Assembly (NCBI RefSeq): GCF_014195505.1
Contig: NZ_JACIBV010000001.1
Span: 8,887,868 to 8,951,867 of the forward strand
Direction: 5' to 3'
Source: Nonomuraea dietziae
GTDB lineage: Bacteria; Actinomycetota; Actinomycetes; Streptosporangiales; Streptosporangiaceae
DNA length: 64,000 nt
Under the pieces are notes generated by a model. The model did no database searches. It saw only the letters and a program-made list of their open reading frames with translations, and had not been told where the DNA came from. A program made the position numbers and the translations under genes. Of this stretch, positions 32,817 through 41,117 are shown piece by piece; the first letter of the stretch is position 1; every line of letters begins with the position of its first letter.

Positions 32817-34268
32817 CTACCAGCCCTCGCCGAAGTCGCAGATCTCGACCGTGACGCTCCGCCGTACGCTCGAGGGGGTGAACACCTCGAAGACGACGCG
32901 ATACGAGCCCGCCTCCTTCCAGGTGATGGAGGGGAGCACCACCTTGTCTCCCGGGGCGGCCTCGTGCCTGCCCCTGGTCTCCCCGTTGACCAGCCACCGG
33001 TAGCCGAACCTGCCCGAGGCCTTCACATCGGCGTAGATGTTCAGGTCGTAGCGCCAGCAGCCGCTCATCCTGATGCCCTCGGGGCGCAGACTCACCGAGC
33101 TCACGCCCCCGGTGCCCTGGGACGGCTCGGCGGAACGGCTGCCCGTGGGGCGCGGGGTGGGCCGCGACGTGGGGGAGGACGCGGGGGACGACGTGGGCCG
33201 CGAGGTAGGACGCCCGGTGGCCACGGAGGTGCGCGACACGGTGGGAGTGGAGCGGGGCTTCGCGCTGGTTCTGCTCTTGCCAGGCCGAGGCGTCGTGCGC
33301 TTCCCCGTGGCCGCGGGGGACTTCCCCGTCGCGGGCAGGGCGGCGGAGCCGGTGGAAGCGGTGGTCGTGGGGGCGGACGCGTGCGTGCCGGAGCCGCCCA
33401 AGAGCGCCGCCGCTCCCCACGTCGCGCCGGCGACGCAGGTCACGGCCAGCGCGGCCGCCCCCGCCACGAGCGCGGGCCTGCGGCGGCGCCCGGCCGGCGC
33501 GCCGCGCGCGGGCGGCTGGGCGCCGATGAGCTGGAAGAGCACGTCCTGCATGGTCGGACGGCGGGCGGGGTCCTTGTCGAGGCAGCCGGCCACGATCGGG
33601 CGCAGCGCGTCGGGCACCTGATCCAGCAGCGGCTCGCCGTACTGGACCCTTCTGATCACCTCGGGCAGCGACCCCCTGCCGAAGGGCGGCGTGCCCGTGG
33701 CGGCGAACACCATCACCCCCGCCCAGGCGAACACGTCCGCCGCGGGCCCCACCTCCGCGCCCGCCACCTGCTCGGGGGCCATGTAGGACGGCGTGCCGAC
33801 GATGCTGCTCGTGACCGTGAGGGCCGAGCCCGTCGCGCGGGCGATGCCGAAGTCGATGACGCGGGGACCGTCCCTGCCGAGCAGGACGTTGGCGGGCTTG
33901 AAGTCCCTGTGCACCACGCCCGCCCGGTGGATGGCGGCGAGCGCGGTGGCGGTGCTGATCGCCAGCCGCTGCAGGTCGGCGCCGAGGTGGCGCCCTGCCT
34001 CCTGCAGGGAGGGGCCCTCGACGTACTCGGTGACGATGTACGGCCTGCCGCTCAGCGACGCGTCGAGCACCTGGGCGATGCAGAACGGTTCCACCCTGCG
34101 CGCGGCGGCGATCTCCTTGGCGAAGCGGTCGTCGCCCGCGAAACCCTCACGGAGCGTCTTGACCGCCACGGGCCGTCCGTCGGGCGCGGTGGCGAGGTAG
34201 ACCACGCCCTGGCCGCCTTCGCCGAGCGGTCTGACGACCCGGTAGGGGCCGATGAAGGAGGGCGTCAT
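32817..34268 (-). CDS. Membrane Ser/Thr protein kinase (second of a tandem pair)
   Basis: A 483-residue Hanks-type kinase. The Gly loop is GEGGQGVVYLA, ATP lysine Lys37, catalytic loop VVHRDFKPANVLL (Asp122), DFG at 139-141, and SSIVGTPSYMAPE is the activation/APE segment. A membrane helix (about 265-291) leads to a Ser/Thr/Pro-rich linker with repeated TSRPT units and a C-terminal domain (about 390-483) with two cysteines (GCWRYD, EICDFG). Its ATG overlaps the upstream kinase stop (TGATG at 34266-34270), so the two are co-translated. Confidence 0.92.
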   Translation of the reverse strand: MTPSFIGPYRVVRPLGEGGQGVVYLATAPDGRPVAVKTLREGFAGDDRFAKEIAAARRVEPFCIAQVLDASLSGRPYIVTEYVEGPSLQEAGRHLGADLQRLAISTATALAAIHRAGVVHRDFKPANVLLGRDGPRVIDFGIARATGSALTVTSSIVGTPSYMAPEQVAGAEVGPAADVFAWAGVMVFAATGTPPFGRGSLPEVIRRVQYGEPLLDQVPDALRPIVAGCLDKDPARRPTMQDVLFQLIGAQPPARGAPAGRRRRPALVAGAAALAVTCVAGATWGAAALLGGSGTHASAPTTTASTGSAALPATGKSPAATGKRTTPRPGKSRTSAKPRSTPTVSRTSVATGRPTSRPTSSPASSPTSRPTPRPTGSRSAEPSQGTGGVSSVSLRPEGIRMSGCWRYDLNIYADVKASGRFGYRWLVNGETRGRHEAAPGDKVVLPSITWKEAGSYRVVFEVFTPSSVRRSVTVEICDFGEGW

Positions 34269-35749
34269 CAGTAGTCCACGGAGCAGACGTCGATCGAGAT
34301 GCTCCTGGTGACGGTGACAGGCGAGGTCACCCGCAGGGTGACGGTGTGCGGGCCTGCCTTCAGCATGTACTGGTCAGCGGTCACGAACGCGGTGTAGTCG
34401 TCCTCCGGGACCCAGCTTCTCCCGCTGCGCTTCGTCATGCCGTCCACGAGCCACCGGTAGGAGATCCATATCCCCTTCCTGCTCGACGCCACCGTGGTCT
34501 GGAAGTGCACGGGCGGCATGTAGCAGCCCTCCGCCTCGACCTGGCCAGGGCCGCCGGACAGCTGGATGGGCTGGATGTCGAGGTCGACGCGCGCGGCTGG
34601 CTTCCGCGTGGGGCGCGTGGTGGTGGGGGAGAGGCTGGGCGTGGGAGTGCGCGTGGCGGGCGTGTCCGAGGGCGTGGGCCTGGGCGAGCGGGTGGTCCTG
34701 CTGGACGGCGAGGCCTTGGGCGTCCGCTTCGGGCGAGGGGTGCCCCGCTTGGACGTGACGGCCGTGCTCGCGGCCGGCGATTCGGAGGGCGTGGTGACGG
34801 CGGCGAGCGCGGGGGAGCCGGAGCCGTCCGGCGAGGTGGTGCGCCAGACGACCGCGGCCACCAGCGCCGCGGACATCACCACGGCGACGCCCGCGGCCAC
34901 AGGGACGACGGCGCGGCGCCGCCTGACGCGGACGGTTCCGCCACCGCGCACGGGCGTCGTGGACTGCCCGTCGCCGCCGAGGAGACGCAGCAGCACGTCC
35001 TGCATGGTGGGCCTGCGGGCGGGATCCTTGGCCAGGCAGTCGTAGACGATCGAGCGCAGCGGATGCGGCAGGTCGCCCATCTGGGGCTCGTTGTGCAGGA
35101 TGCGGTTGATGATCGCGGGCAGCGTGTCCTCGCCGAACGGCGGCGCGCCCGTGCCGGCCCAGACCATCACCGACGCCCACGCGAACACGTCCGTCGCGGG
35201 ACCGACCTGCGCGCCCGCCAGCTGCTCCGGAGCCATGTAGGCGGGCGTGCCGACGATGCTGCTCGTGACCGTGGCGCCCGCGTCCGTGGCGCGGGCGATG
35301 CCGAAGTCGATGACGCGCGGGCCGCCGGGGCCCAGCAGCACGTTCGCCGGCTTGAAGTCCCTGTGGACGACCCCCGCCTGGTGGATCGCCGCCAGCGCGG
35401 TGGCCGTGGCCACGGCCAGCCGCTGGAGCTCGGCCCCGCCGTGGCGTCCTGCCTGCTGCAGGGTGGGGCCCTCGATGTACTCGGTGACGATGTACGGCCT
35501 GCCGCTCAGCGACGCGTCGAGCACCTGGGCGACGCAGAAGGGCTCGACCCTGCGGGCCGCGGCGATCTCCTTGGCGAAGCGGTCGTCGGCGGCGACGCCG
35601 TCCCGCAGGACCTTGACGGCCACGGGCCTGCCGTCGGGGGCCCTGCCGAGGTACACGATGCCCTGGCCACCCTCCCCGAGCCTGCCGACGATCAGGTAGG
35701 CGCCTATCGCGGCGGGATCACCTTCACGCAGTGGTGCGGCTTGCGGCAT
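34268..35749 (-). CDS. Membrane Ser/Thr protein kinase (first of a tandem pair)
   Basis: A 493-residue Hanks-type kinase closely related to its neighbour: GEGGQGIVYLG, Lys46, HRDFKPANVLL (Asp131), DFG 148-150, SSIVGTPAYMAPEQ. One membrane helix follows a basic RVRRRR stretch; a Thr/Pro/Ser-rich linker leads to an extracellular domain (about 395-493) with YRWLVDGMTK and two cysteines (EGCYM, DVCSVDY). The kinase domains are about as similar as recent duplicates while the outer domains have diverged, suggesting different signals. Confidence 0.92.
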   Translation of the reverse strand: MPQAAPLREGDPAAIGAYLIVGRLGEGGQGIVYLGRAPDGRPVAVKVLRDGVAADDRFAKEIAAARRVEPFCVAQVLDASLSGRPYIVTEYIEGPTLQQAGRHGGAELQRLAVATATALAAIHQAGVVHRDFKPANVLLGPGGPRVIDFGIARATDAGATVTSSIVGTPAYMAPEQLAGAQVGPATDVFAWASVMVWAGTGAPPFGEDTLPAIINRILHNEPQMGDLPHPLRSIVYDCLAKDPARRPTMQDVLLRLLGGDGQSTTPVRGGGTVRVRRRRAVVPVAAGVAVVMSAALVAAVVWRTTSPDGSGSPALAAVTTPSESPAASTAVTSKRGTPRPKRTPKASPSSRTTRSPRPTPSDTPATRTPTPSLSPTTTRPTRKPAARVDLDIQPIQLSGGPGQVEAEGCYMPPVHFQTTVASSRKGIWISYRWLVDGMTKRSGRSWVPEDDYTAFVTADQYMLKAGPHTVTLRVTSPVTVTRSISIDVCSVDY

Positions 35750-35910
35750 GAGGGGTGACTCCTGAGGCGGGAGAGATCAACCCCATGCACCTTAGCGGGA
35801 TAAGTCAGGATTTGTAGGCGTCTCCGGTTGATCACTGACACCAAAACGCCCACCGCCCCGAGCCGCTCACCCCCGCCCGTCCGGCACCCTCGCCGACCGG
35901 TACTCCTGGC

Positions 35911-36003
35911 CCAGCCGGTACGCCGACCCGACCGGTACGCCGACCCGACCGGCACGCCGACCCGACCGGCACCCCCGTTCGACCGGCACCTCCGTTCGAC
36001 CGG
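35911..36003. repeat. Imperfect tandem repeat
   Basis: A 15-16 bp motif, roughly CGCCGACCCGACCGG with variation, recurs several times, followed by two copies of CGTTCGACCGGCA. The tract lies between the kinase pair and the RidA gene and codes for nothing recognisable. Confidence 0.6.
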
Positions 36004-36043
36004 CATCGCCTTGGCCGGCGCCCCCTCTGACATCGACGATCCT

Positions 36044-36097
36044 GCGTTGGGCAGCGGACCCGCGTTGGGCGGCGGACCCGCGTTGGGCGGCGGACCC
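36044..36097. repeat. Three 18-bp tandem repeats
   Basis: GCGTTGGGCAGCGGACCC (36044-36061) is followed by two copies of GCGTTGGGCGGCGGACCC (36062-36079, 36080-36097). It lies 150 bp upstream of the RidA start and may be a slipped-strand expansion or a regulatory array. Confidence 0.75.
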
Positions 36098-36247
36098 CGT
36101 GGTGGACGGTTGGCCCGTGTTGGGTGGCGGCGGGCGAACAGTGGGCCGCTCGTGGAAGAATCCCAGGTCAGCGTGGTGAGCGGTAAGGGCTCGGGCCAGG
36201 GAAAAGGGGCCGCGCGTTCCTCCCCTGCCGGGATAGATTGCGGCGAT

Positions 36248-36634
36248 ATGGAGATCTTGACGCGCAATCCGAGTGAGGGCGTCTACCCCGCCACCGACGA
36301 CTACGTCCACGCCCTCGAGGTCAAGGGCGCGCAGCGGTTGCTGTTCGTCGCCGGAACCATGGGACTCGACGCGCAGGGCGTCCCAGGAGTGACGCTCGAC
36401 GACCAGCTGGAGCTGATCTGGTCGAACATCAGGGCCATCCTCGCCTCGGCCGGTATGACCGTCGACAACATCGTGCGGCTGACCAGCTACCTCCGTGACC
36501 CCTCCTACGCCGACGCCAACGCCAAGGCGAGGGTGGCCGCGCTCGGCGGACGTCCGGTGCCCACGACCGCGCTCGTGGCCCAGACGCTGGTCAGCGAGTG
36601 GCTGGTCGAGATCGAGGTGATCGCGGCCGGCTGA
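36248..36634 (+). CDS. RidA (YjgF/YER057c) family protein
   Basis: A 128-residue RidA-fold protein: NPSEGVYPATDDYVHALEVK, LFVAGTMGLDAQG, LIWSNIRAILASAGMTVDNI and RLTSYLRDPSY match the family core. The C-terminus is PTTALVAQTLVSEWLVEIEVIA. The Arg of the enamine-deaminase motif is not obvious (PTTALV where RidA has RxxV), so it may be one of the non-deaminase subfamilies. The ATG at 36248 lies beyond the repeat tract. Confidence 0.82.
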   Translation: MEILTRNPSEGVYPATDDYVHALEVKGAQRLLFVAGTMGLDAQGVPGVTLDDQLELIWSNIRAILASAGMTVDNIVRLTSYLRDPSYADANAKARVAALGGRPVPTTALVAQTLVSEWLVEIEVIAAG

Positions 36635-36649
36635 GGACGGGCCGCCGGG

Positions 36650-37063
36650 TCAGCGGTCGAACCAGGCCCTCGCCGACGAGGGAACCAGGAGAAGGCCGGC
36701 CACCACGACGGGCCCGACGAGGTTCGGGCTGATCAGGCTGAAAAGGTCGAAGTCGGACTCATCGAGTGCGGTGACCACCCCTGCGGCGAACAGCGCGGCC
36801 TCCCATGCGACGAGCAGGACGAGGACGCGTCGCCGTCGGGTGGCCACTCTGTCGGCCAGCAGCCAGCCGGAGACCCCCGCCGCCAGCATCAGAGCGACCA
36901 GCGCCCACGCCACCGGTGGCGCGCCGCCTCCACCCGCGGTCACCGCACCCATGAACACCGCGCCGACGGCGGCGAACGCCGCCTGGATCGTCACGAGCAG
37001 CCGGCCGATGTCGACGGGGCGCGGCATCCGGAGCGTCTGGTTCACAGCAAGATCGTCGTGCAT
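36650..37063 (-). CDS. Small four-helix membrane protein
   Basis: About 137 residues from MHDDLAVNQTLRMPRPVDIG with four hydrophobic segments: LVTIQAAFAAVGAVFMGAV, VAWALVALMLAAGVSGWLLA, VLVLLVAWEAALFAAGVVTA and VVVAGLLLVPSS. No family is recognised. It is divergent from the AhpD-like gene and shares a G-tract operator. A start at 37063 is assumed; MPRPVD (about 37030) is an alternative. Confidence 0.65.
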   Translation of the reverse strand: MHDDLAVNQTLRMPRPVDIGRLLVTIQAAFAAVGAVFMGAVTAGGGGAPPVAWALVALMLAAGVSGWLLADRVATRRRRVLVLLVAWEAALFAAGVVTALDESDFDLFSLISPNLVGPVVVAGLLLVPSSARAWFDR

Positions 37064-37091
37064 CCCGCGAGGAAGGGCAAGAGCGGGGAAC

Positions 37092-37113
37092 AAACCATAG
37101 GGGGGTATGGTTT
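37092..37113. promoter_or_regulatory. CsoR/RcnR-type operator (G-tract dyad)
   Basis: AAACCATA (37092-37099) and TATGGTTT (37106-37113) are perfect arms around GGGGGG. Operators of the CsoR/RcnR/FrmR repressors typically have a six-G core flanked by AT-rich inverted arms (RcnR: TACT-G6-N-AGTA). It lies between the divergent AhpD-like and membrane-protein genes; no CsoR-family gene is in the window, so a repressor would act in trans. Confidence 0.6.
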
Positions 37114-37138
37114 ACGCCGACTGATCCGAGGAGGAGAC

Positions 37139-37666
37139 ATGAGACGTCTGGACCGGCTGGAGCCCGAGCATGCCCCCGAGAAGTCGAGAGAGCTGCTCGG
37201 CGGCATCGTCGAGCGTCATGGGAGCGCGGGGGAGATGGTCTCGACGATGGCCCACTCACCCGCGCTCCTCCAGGGCTACCTCGACTTCTCGCGTGCCATG
37301 AAGCGGGTCAAGATGCCGCGCCCGCTCAGCGAGAAGGTGTCGCTGGCGCTGCAGGAGTGGATCGGATGCGGTCTGTGCATGGCTGCGCACACCCAGGCCG
37401 CGCGTACGGCGGGCCTGAGCGAGGCCGACATCGCGCTGGCCAGGCAGGGCACCTCGACCGACGCCAGAGAGGCGGCGCTGATCGCGGTGGCCGTACGGGC
37501 GCTGGCCGAGCCCGCCTCGATCAGCGACGCGGACGTCGCGGAGCTGCGGGCCCTCGGGTGGAGCGACCGGGTGATCGCGGAGATCGTCGGCCTGGTCACG
37601 CTCAACCTGATGACGGGCGCCTTCAACCTCCTGGCGGGGCTGGAGGCGAAGGAGGAGGTCGCCTGA
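37139..37666 (+). CDS. AhpD-like carboxymuconolactone decarboxylase family protein
   Basis: A 175-residue all-helical protein with CGLCMAAH (Cys77, Cys80, His84), the redox motif of AhpD-type alkylhydroperoxidases. It is preceded by MPRPLSEKVSLALQEWIG, and the C-terminal VIAEIVGLVTLNLMTGAFNL is conserved. GAGGAGA precedes the ATG at 37139. With the operator above, it may respond to metal, sulfide or formaldehyde stress through a CsoR-family repressor. Confidence 0.87.
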   Translation: MRRLDRLEPEHAPEKSRELLGGIVERHGSAGEMVSTMAHSPALLQGYLDFSRAMKRVKMPRPLSEKVSLALQEWIGCGLCMAAHTQAARTAGLSEADIALARQGTSTDAREAALIAVAVRALAEPASISDADVAELRALGWSDRVIAEIVGLVTLNLMTGAFNLLAGLEAKEEVA

Positions 37667-37669
37667 GCC

Positions 37670-37822
37670 CTACTGTCCCGCGGCGGCCTGCCGCTCGGCG
37701 AGGGCCTGGCGGCGCTCCTCGGCCTTGGCGGCCTTCTCGTGCTTGAGCAGGGCGCGTACGCCGAGCAGGAAGGCGGTGGCCACGAGCGCGGGCGGCGCGA
37801 GGGCCGAGAAGACCTCGAACAT
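37670..37822 (-). CDS. Small membrane protein (50 aa)
   Basis: MFEVFSALAPPALVATAFLL and GVRALLKHEKAAKAEERRQA form one N-terminal membrane helix followed by a charged amphipathic helix. It is convergent with the AhpD-like gene, and their 3' ends are 3 bp apart. Function unknown. Confidence 0.55.
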   Translation of the reverse strand: MFEVFSALAPPALVATAFLLGVRALLKHEKAAKAEERRQALAERQAAAGQ

Positions 37823-38014
37823 GAAGATCACCGTTTGGGTCGGCGGACATGGGCCACTCCAGGATATGACGCCGCACCCCCGCTTCCCCTCCCGCCCAGC
37901 CCCCAAACCTCTCCCTGCCCGCCGCCGCCCCCAACCGCGACCCGGAAGAACCGCTGGACCAGGGAAAGCCCTCCCCGAACGGTGAGGACTCCTGGACCCG
38001 ACGAGGTCTCGTCC

Positions 38015-38186
38015 GGGCGAGGAGAACCACGGCCCCGCCTGAACCGAACGGGCGCGAGAGGCTATGGCTTCGCCTGGGCGGAGGGACCCACGGCCTCGAC
38101 GGGCGGAGGGAACCATGCCCTCGCCCAGGGATGGGAGGACCGGGCGGACGGGGGGAACCGTAGGGCCGCTCGGGCGACGGGAACCG
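38015..38186. repeat. Five degenerate GGGCG(N)2GG-AACC repeats in a gene-free stretch
   Basis: In the 37823-38200 gap the pattern GGGCGRAGGRAACCA recurs at about 38015, 38076, 38101, 38142 and 38172 with spacing of 25-61 bp. Copies differ by small indels. No gene is convincing in the stretch. Its function is unknown. Confidence 0.45.
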
Positions 38187-38200
38187 CTGTCCGAACGTCC

Positions 38201-38917
38201 TCAAATGTTCAGGCGGGCGGCGATGCCATCGAGGAGGCAGTTGAGGCCGAGGTCGAACTGCCATTGCCTGTCGTCCTTGCGGGTGGCGGTGCGCAGGTAG
38301 TGCTCGTAGGTGGGGTAATGGCCGGTGCGCATGTGCCAGGCCATGAGGGGGGCGAGCTCGGTGCGCAGTTCGTCGCCGCTGGACAAGCTCTGCTCGCTCA
38401 TGAACTCATCGACGGCGCTGTCGTAACTCATGGCGCCCTGCACGTAGGCGTCCACGCTGCGGAAGATGCCCATCATCATGTCGGGGTCCAGGCCAAGGCC
38501 GTCGAGCGCTATCAGGGACTGCTCGGCCACGGCCATTCGGCTGGGCGTCAGGGCGAGCTTGGCTTGCGGCGGGAGCTGAGCCAGCCACCGGTGCTTCAGC
38601 ATCAGCTCGCGGGTGCCCACGGCCAGGGCGTGCAGGCTCTCCCGCCAGCCGAGACCGCTGGGCAGGCGCATGCCTGCGTAGACGTGGTCGACCATGAGTT
38701 CCAGCAGGTCGTCCTTGCCTGACACGTAGCGGTAAGGCGCCATGGGAGCGACGCCCAGTTCTGTGGCCAGGCGGCGCATGGTGATGGCCTCCAGGCCCTC
38801 GGCGTCGGCGACCGCAACGGCGGCCATGGCGATGCGCTGGGGAGACAACGTCTGGCGGGGGGCCGGTGCGGGCCGTTCCAGCCGCTCCCACAGCGGTGCG
38901 CTCTTGTCGGTGGCCAT
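38201..38917 (-). CDS. TetR family regulator with TetR_C-like domain
   Basis: A 238-residue regulator. The HTH (IAMAAVAVADAEGLEAITMR, then GVAPMAPYRYVSGKDDLLEL) and the C-terminal helices WRESLHALAVGTRELMLKHR and MMMGIFRSVDAYVQGAMSYD match tetracycline-repressor-type TetR proteins. GAGGAGAAGG precedes the ATG at 38917. It is divergent from an FMN reductase and MFS pump, its likely targets, through a long dyad. Confidence 0.9.
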   Translation of the reverse strand: MATDKSAPLWERLERPAPAPRQTLSPQRIAMAAVAVADAEGLEAITMRRLATELGVAPMAPYRYVSGKDDLLELMVDHVYAGMRLPSGLGWRESLHALAVGTRELMLKHRWLAQLPPQAKLALTPSRMAVAEQSLIALDGLGLDPDMMMGIFRSVDAYVQGAMSYDSAVDEFMSEQSLSSGDELRTELAPLMAWHMRTGHYPTYEHYLRTATRKDDRQWQFDLGLNCLLDGIAARLNI

Positions 38918-38944
38918 GCCGTTGTCCCCTTCTCCTCGCCTGCC

Positions 38945-38996
38945 AATACAACGTACCGACAGTAGACAATGTACACATGCGTGTGTACGTTGTATT
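38945..38996. promoter_or_regulatory. TetR operator: long and short nested dyads
   Basis: AATACAACGTAC (38945-38956) is perfectly repeated inverted as GTACGTTGTATT (38985-38996). Inside lies GTACAC/GTGTAC with a 6-bp spacer. It sits between the divergent TetR and FMN-reductase genes. Confidence 0.7.
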
Positions 38997-39028
38997 TCGC
39001 TCAAGACAGTGTACGCAAAGGAAGATAA

Positions 39029-39610
39029 GTGCTCAAGATCGCCGTCATTCTCGGCAGCATCCGTGAGGGACGCTTTGGCCCCGCCGTGGCGAACTGGCTG
39101 CTGGACCACCTCCATGAGCGCGACGACATGAGCGCCGACCTGATCGACTTGGCCGAAACCCCGCTGCCGACCGTCTTGCCGGTGCTCGGCCAGCCACCGG
39201 CCTCTCAAGAGGACAGGGATCTGCTGGCGGCCGTCTCGCCGCGCCTGGCGGCGGCCGACGCCTTCGTCATCGTGACACCCGAGTACAACCACAGCTTCCC
39301 GGCCGCGCTGAAGAACGCCATTGACTGGCACGGCGTCGAATGGCAGGCCAAGCCCGTCGCGTTCGTCTCATACGGCGCCTTCTCCGCCGGGCTGCGCGCG
39401 GTCGAGCAGCTCCGGCTCGTCCTGGCTGAGCTGCACGCCGTCACCCTGCGTGACAGCGTCGGCCTGCAGCATCCGTGGGCGCAGTTCGACGGCGACGGCA
39501 AGGCCCTCGACCCGGCCGTCGACGCCGCCTCCAAGGTCATGCTGGACCGGCTCGCCTGGTGGGCGCACGCGCTGCGCGAGGCCAGGACCGCCCGCCCCTA
39601 CACCGTCTGA
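39029..39610 (+). CDS. NAD(P)H-dependent FMN reductase
   Basis: A 193-residue flavodoxin-fold enzyme: ILGSIREGRFGPAVANWLLD (FMN phosphate loop) and VTPEYNHSFPAALKNAIDW (isoalloxazine loop) match the FMN_red family. The GTG start at 39029 has AAGGAAG upstream. It is followed 6 bp later by an MFS pump, so the pair likely reduces and exports a quinone- or nitro-like compound sensed by the TetR. Confidence 0.9.
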   Translation: MLKIAVILGSIREGRFGPAVANWLLDHLHERDDMSADLIDLAETPLPTVLPVLGQPPASQEDRDLLAAVSPRLAAADAFVIVTPEYNHSFPAALKNAIDWHGVEWQAKPVAFVSYGAFSAGLRAVEQLRLVLAELHAVTLRDSVGLQHPWAQFDGDGKALDPAVDAASKVMLDRLAWWAHALREARTARPYTV

Positions 39611-39616
39611 GGCGCC

Positions 39617-41110
39617 ATGACACGCCTGGGTGTCTTCGGGCTGCTGACCGGCATGTTCCTGGCGATGCTCGACGGCCTGATCGTGGGCACCGCGCTGCCC
39701 ACCATCGCCGGCGACCTCGGTGGCCTGGACCAGCTGCCGGGGGTGGTGACCGCGTACATGCTCGCCGCAGCGGCGAGCACCCCGATCTGGGGCAAGCTCG
39801 GCGACCTGCTCGGCCGCAAGGCCACCTTCATCTGCTCCATCGCGCTGTTCCTGGCCGGGTCCGCGCTCTGCGGCCTGGCCCAGACCATGCCGCAGCTCAT
39901 CGCCTTCCGCGCCGTGCAGGGGCTCGGCGCGGGCGGACTCATGGTCGGCGCGCTGGCCATCATCGGCGTGCTGGTCCCACCCCGCGACAGCGGCCGGCTG
40001 CAGTCGATGATCGGCGCCATCATGCCCGTCGCCTACGTCGGCGGGCCGCTGCTGGGCGGGCTGCTCACCGACCAACTCAGCTGGCGCTGGACCTTCTACG
40101 TCAACCTGCCCATCGGCGTCCTCGCGCTGCTGCTCATCGCCACCCGGATCCACCTGCCACCCGTGAAACGGGGCCAGCCGCGCATCGATTACATCGGAGC
40201 CGTGCTGCTGACCGTCGCCATCGGGGCCCTGACCCTGCTGGCGGGCGGCACCCCCTGGCCCTGGGCGCTCGGCGCGATCGGCGTGTTCGCCCTGGCCACG
40301 TTCGTGGCCGTCGAACACCGCACCGCCGAGCCGATCATCCCGCCCCGGCTGTTCGCCGACCGGAACTTCACCCTCGCCCAGGTCCTGAGCTTCCTGATCG
40401 GCGCGGTGATGCTCACCGTCACCAACTACCTGCCGCAGTACCTGCAGCTCGTGCAGGGCTCCTCCCCGGCGGCCAGCGGCATGCTGCTGCTCCCACTGAT
40501 GTTCGGCATGCTCGGCGCCCAGTTGCTCACCGGCCGCCTCATCAGCGCAAACGGCCGCTACCGCAGCTACCCGATCCTCGGCGCAGCCCTCATGGCGGGC
40601 GGCGCGCTGGCACTGTTCCCACTTGACGGAGACACCCCCGTTGCGCTCGCCTCGGCCCTGACCCTCCCCATCGGAGCAGGCCTGGGCCTGATGCTGCAGA
40701 GCACCACCCTGATCACCATGAACAGCGCCGACCCGCGCGACATGGGCGCGGCCAGCGGCACCCTCACGCTGCTGCGCACCATCGGCGGCTCGCTCGGCAT
40801 CGCCCTGCTGGGCACCCTGTATGCCGCCCATGTACGCGGCGGCCTGGCCGCCCACCTGGGACCGGCCGCCGCCGACCGGCTGACCACGCAAGGCGACCTC
40901 ACCCCCGCCCTGCTGCCGGACCTGCCCGCCCAGGTGGCCGACGCGGTCCGGCTGGCCGTCACCGGAGGCCTGCACGTCATCCTCATCGGCGCCGCCGCAC
41001 TGTCCGTCGCCGCCTTCACCATCGCCTGGCTGATCCGCGAAACCCCGCTGCGCACCGGCCCCGCCGACGACACCGACACACCCGCCCCTGCCGCAACCCG
41101 TGATAGATAG
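39617..41110 (+). CDS. MFS multidrug transporter, DHA2 (EmrB/QacA) type
   Basis: A 497-residue, 14-helix efflux pump. LAMLDGLIVGTALPTIAGDL (motif D1), GKLGDLLGRKATFI (motif A) and FRAVQGLGAGGLMVGALAII (motif B region) are typical. It is translationally close to the FMN reductase and precedes a YCII protein by 7 bp, forming a three-gene operon. Confidence 0.93.
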   Translation: MTRLGVFGLLTGMFLAMLDGLIVGTALPTIAGDLGGLDQLPGVVTAYMLAAAASTPIWGKLGDLLGRKATFICSIALFLAGSALCGLAQTMPQLIAFRAVQGLGAGGLMVGALAIIGVLVPPRDSGRLQSMIGAIMPVAYVGGPLLGGLLTDQLSWRWTFYVNLPIGVLALLLIATRIHLPPVKRGQPRIDYIGAVLLTVAIGALTLLAGGTPWPWALGAIGVFALATFVAVEHRTAEPIIPPRLFADRNFTLAQVLSFLIGAVMLTVTNYLPQYLQLVQGSSPAASGMLLLPLMFGMLGAQLLTGRLISANGRYRSYPILGAALMAGGALALFPLDGDTPVALASALTLPIGAGLGLMLQSTTLITMNSADPRDMGAASGTLTLLRTIGGSLGIALLGTLYAAHVRGGLAAHLGPAAADRLTTQGDLTPALLPDLPAQVADAVRLAVTGGLHVILIGAAALSVAAFTIAWLIRETPLRTGPADDTDTPAPAATRDR

Positions 41111-41117
41111 GCTCGAC

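Noticed and set aside
35911..36097. Repeat tracts considered as a CRISPR array
   Set aside because: Units are contiguous without unique spacers and no cas gene is present.
38015..38186. Degenerate repeats considered as a CRISPR array
   Set aside because: Copies are short, variable and irregularly spaced; no cas genes nearby.
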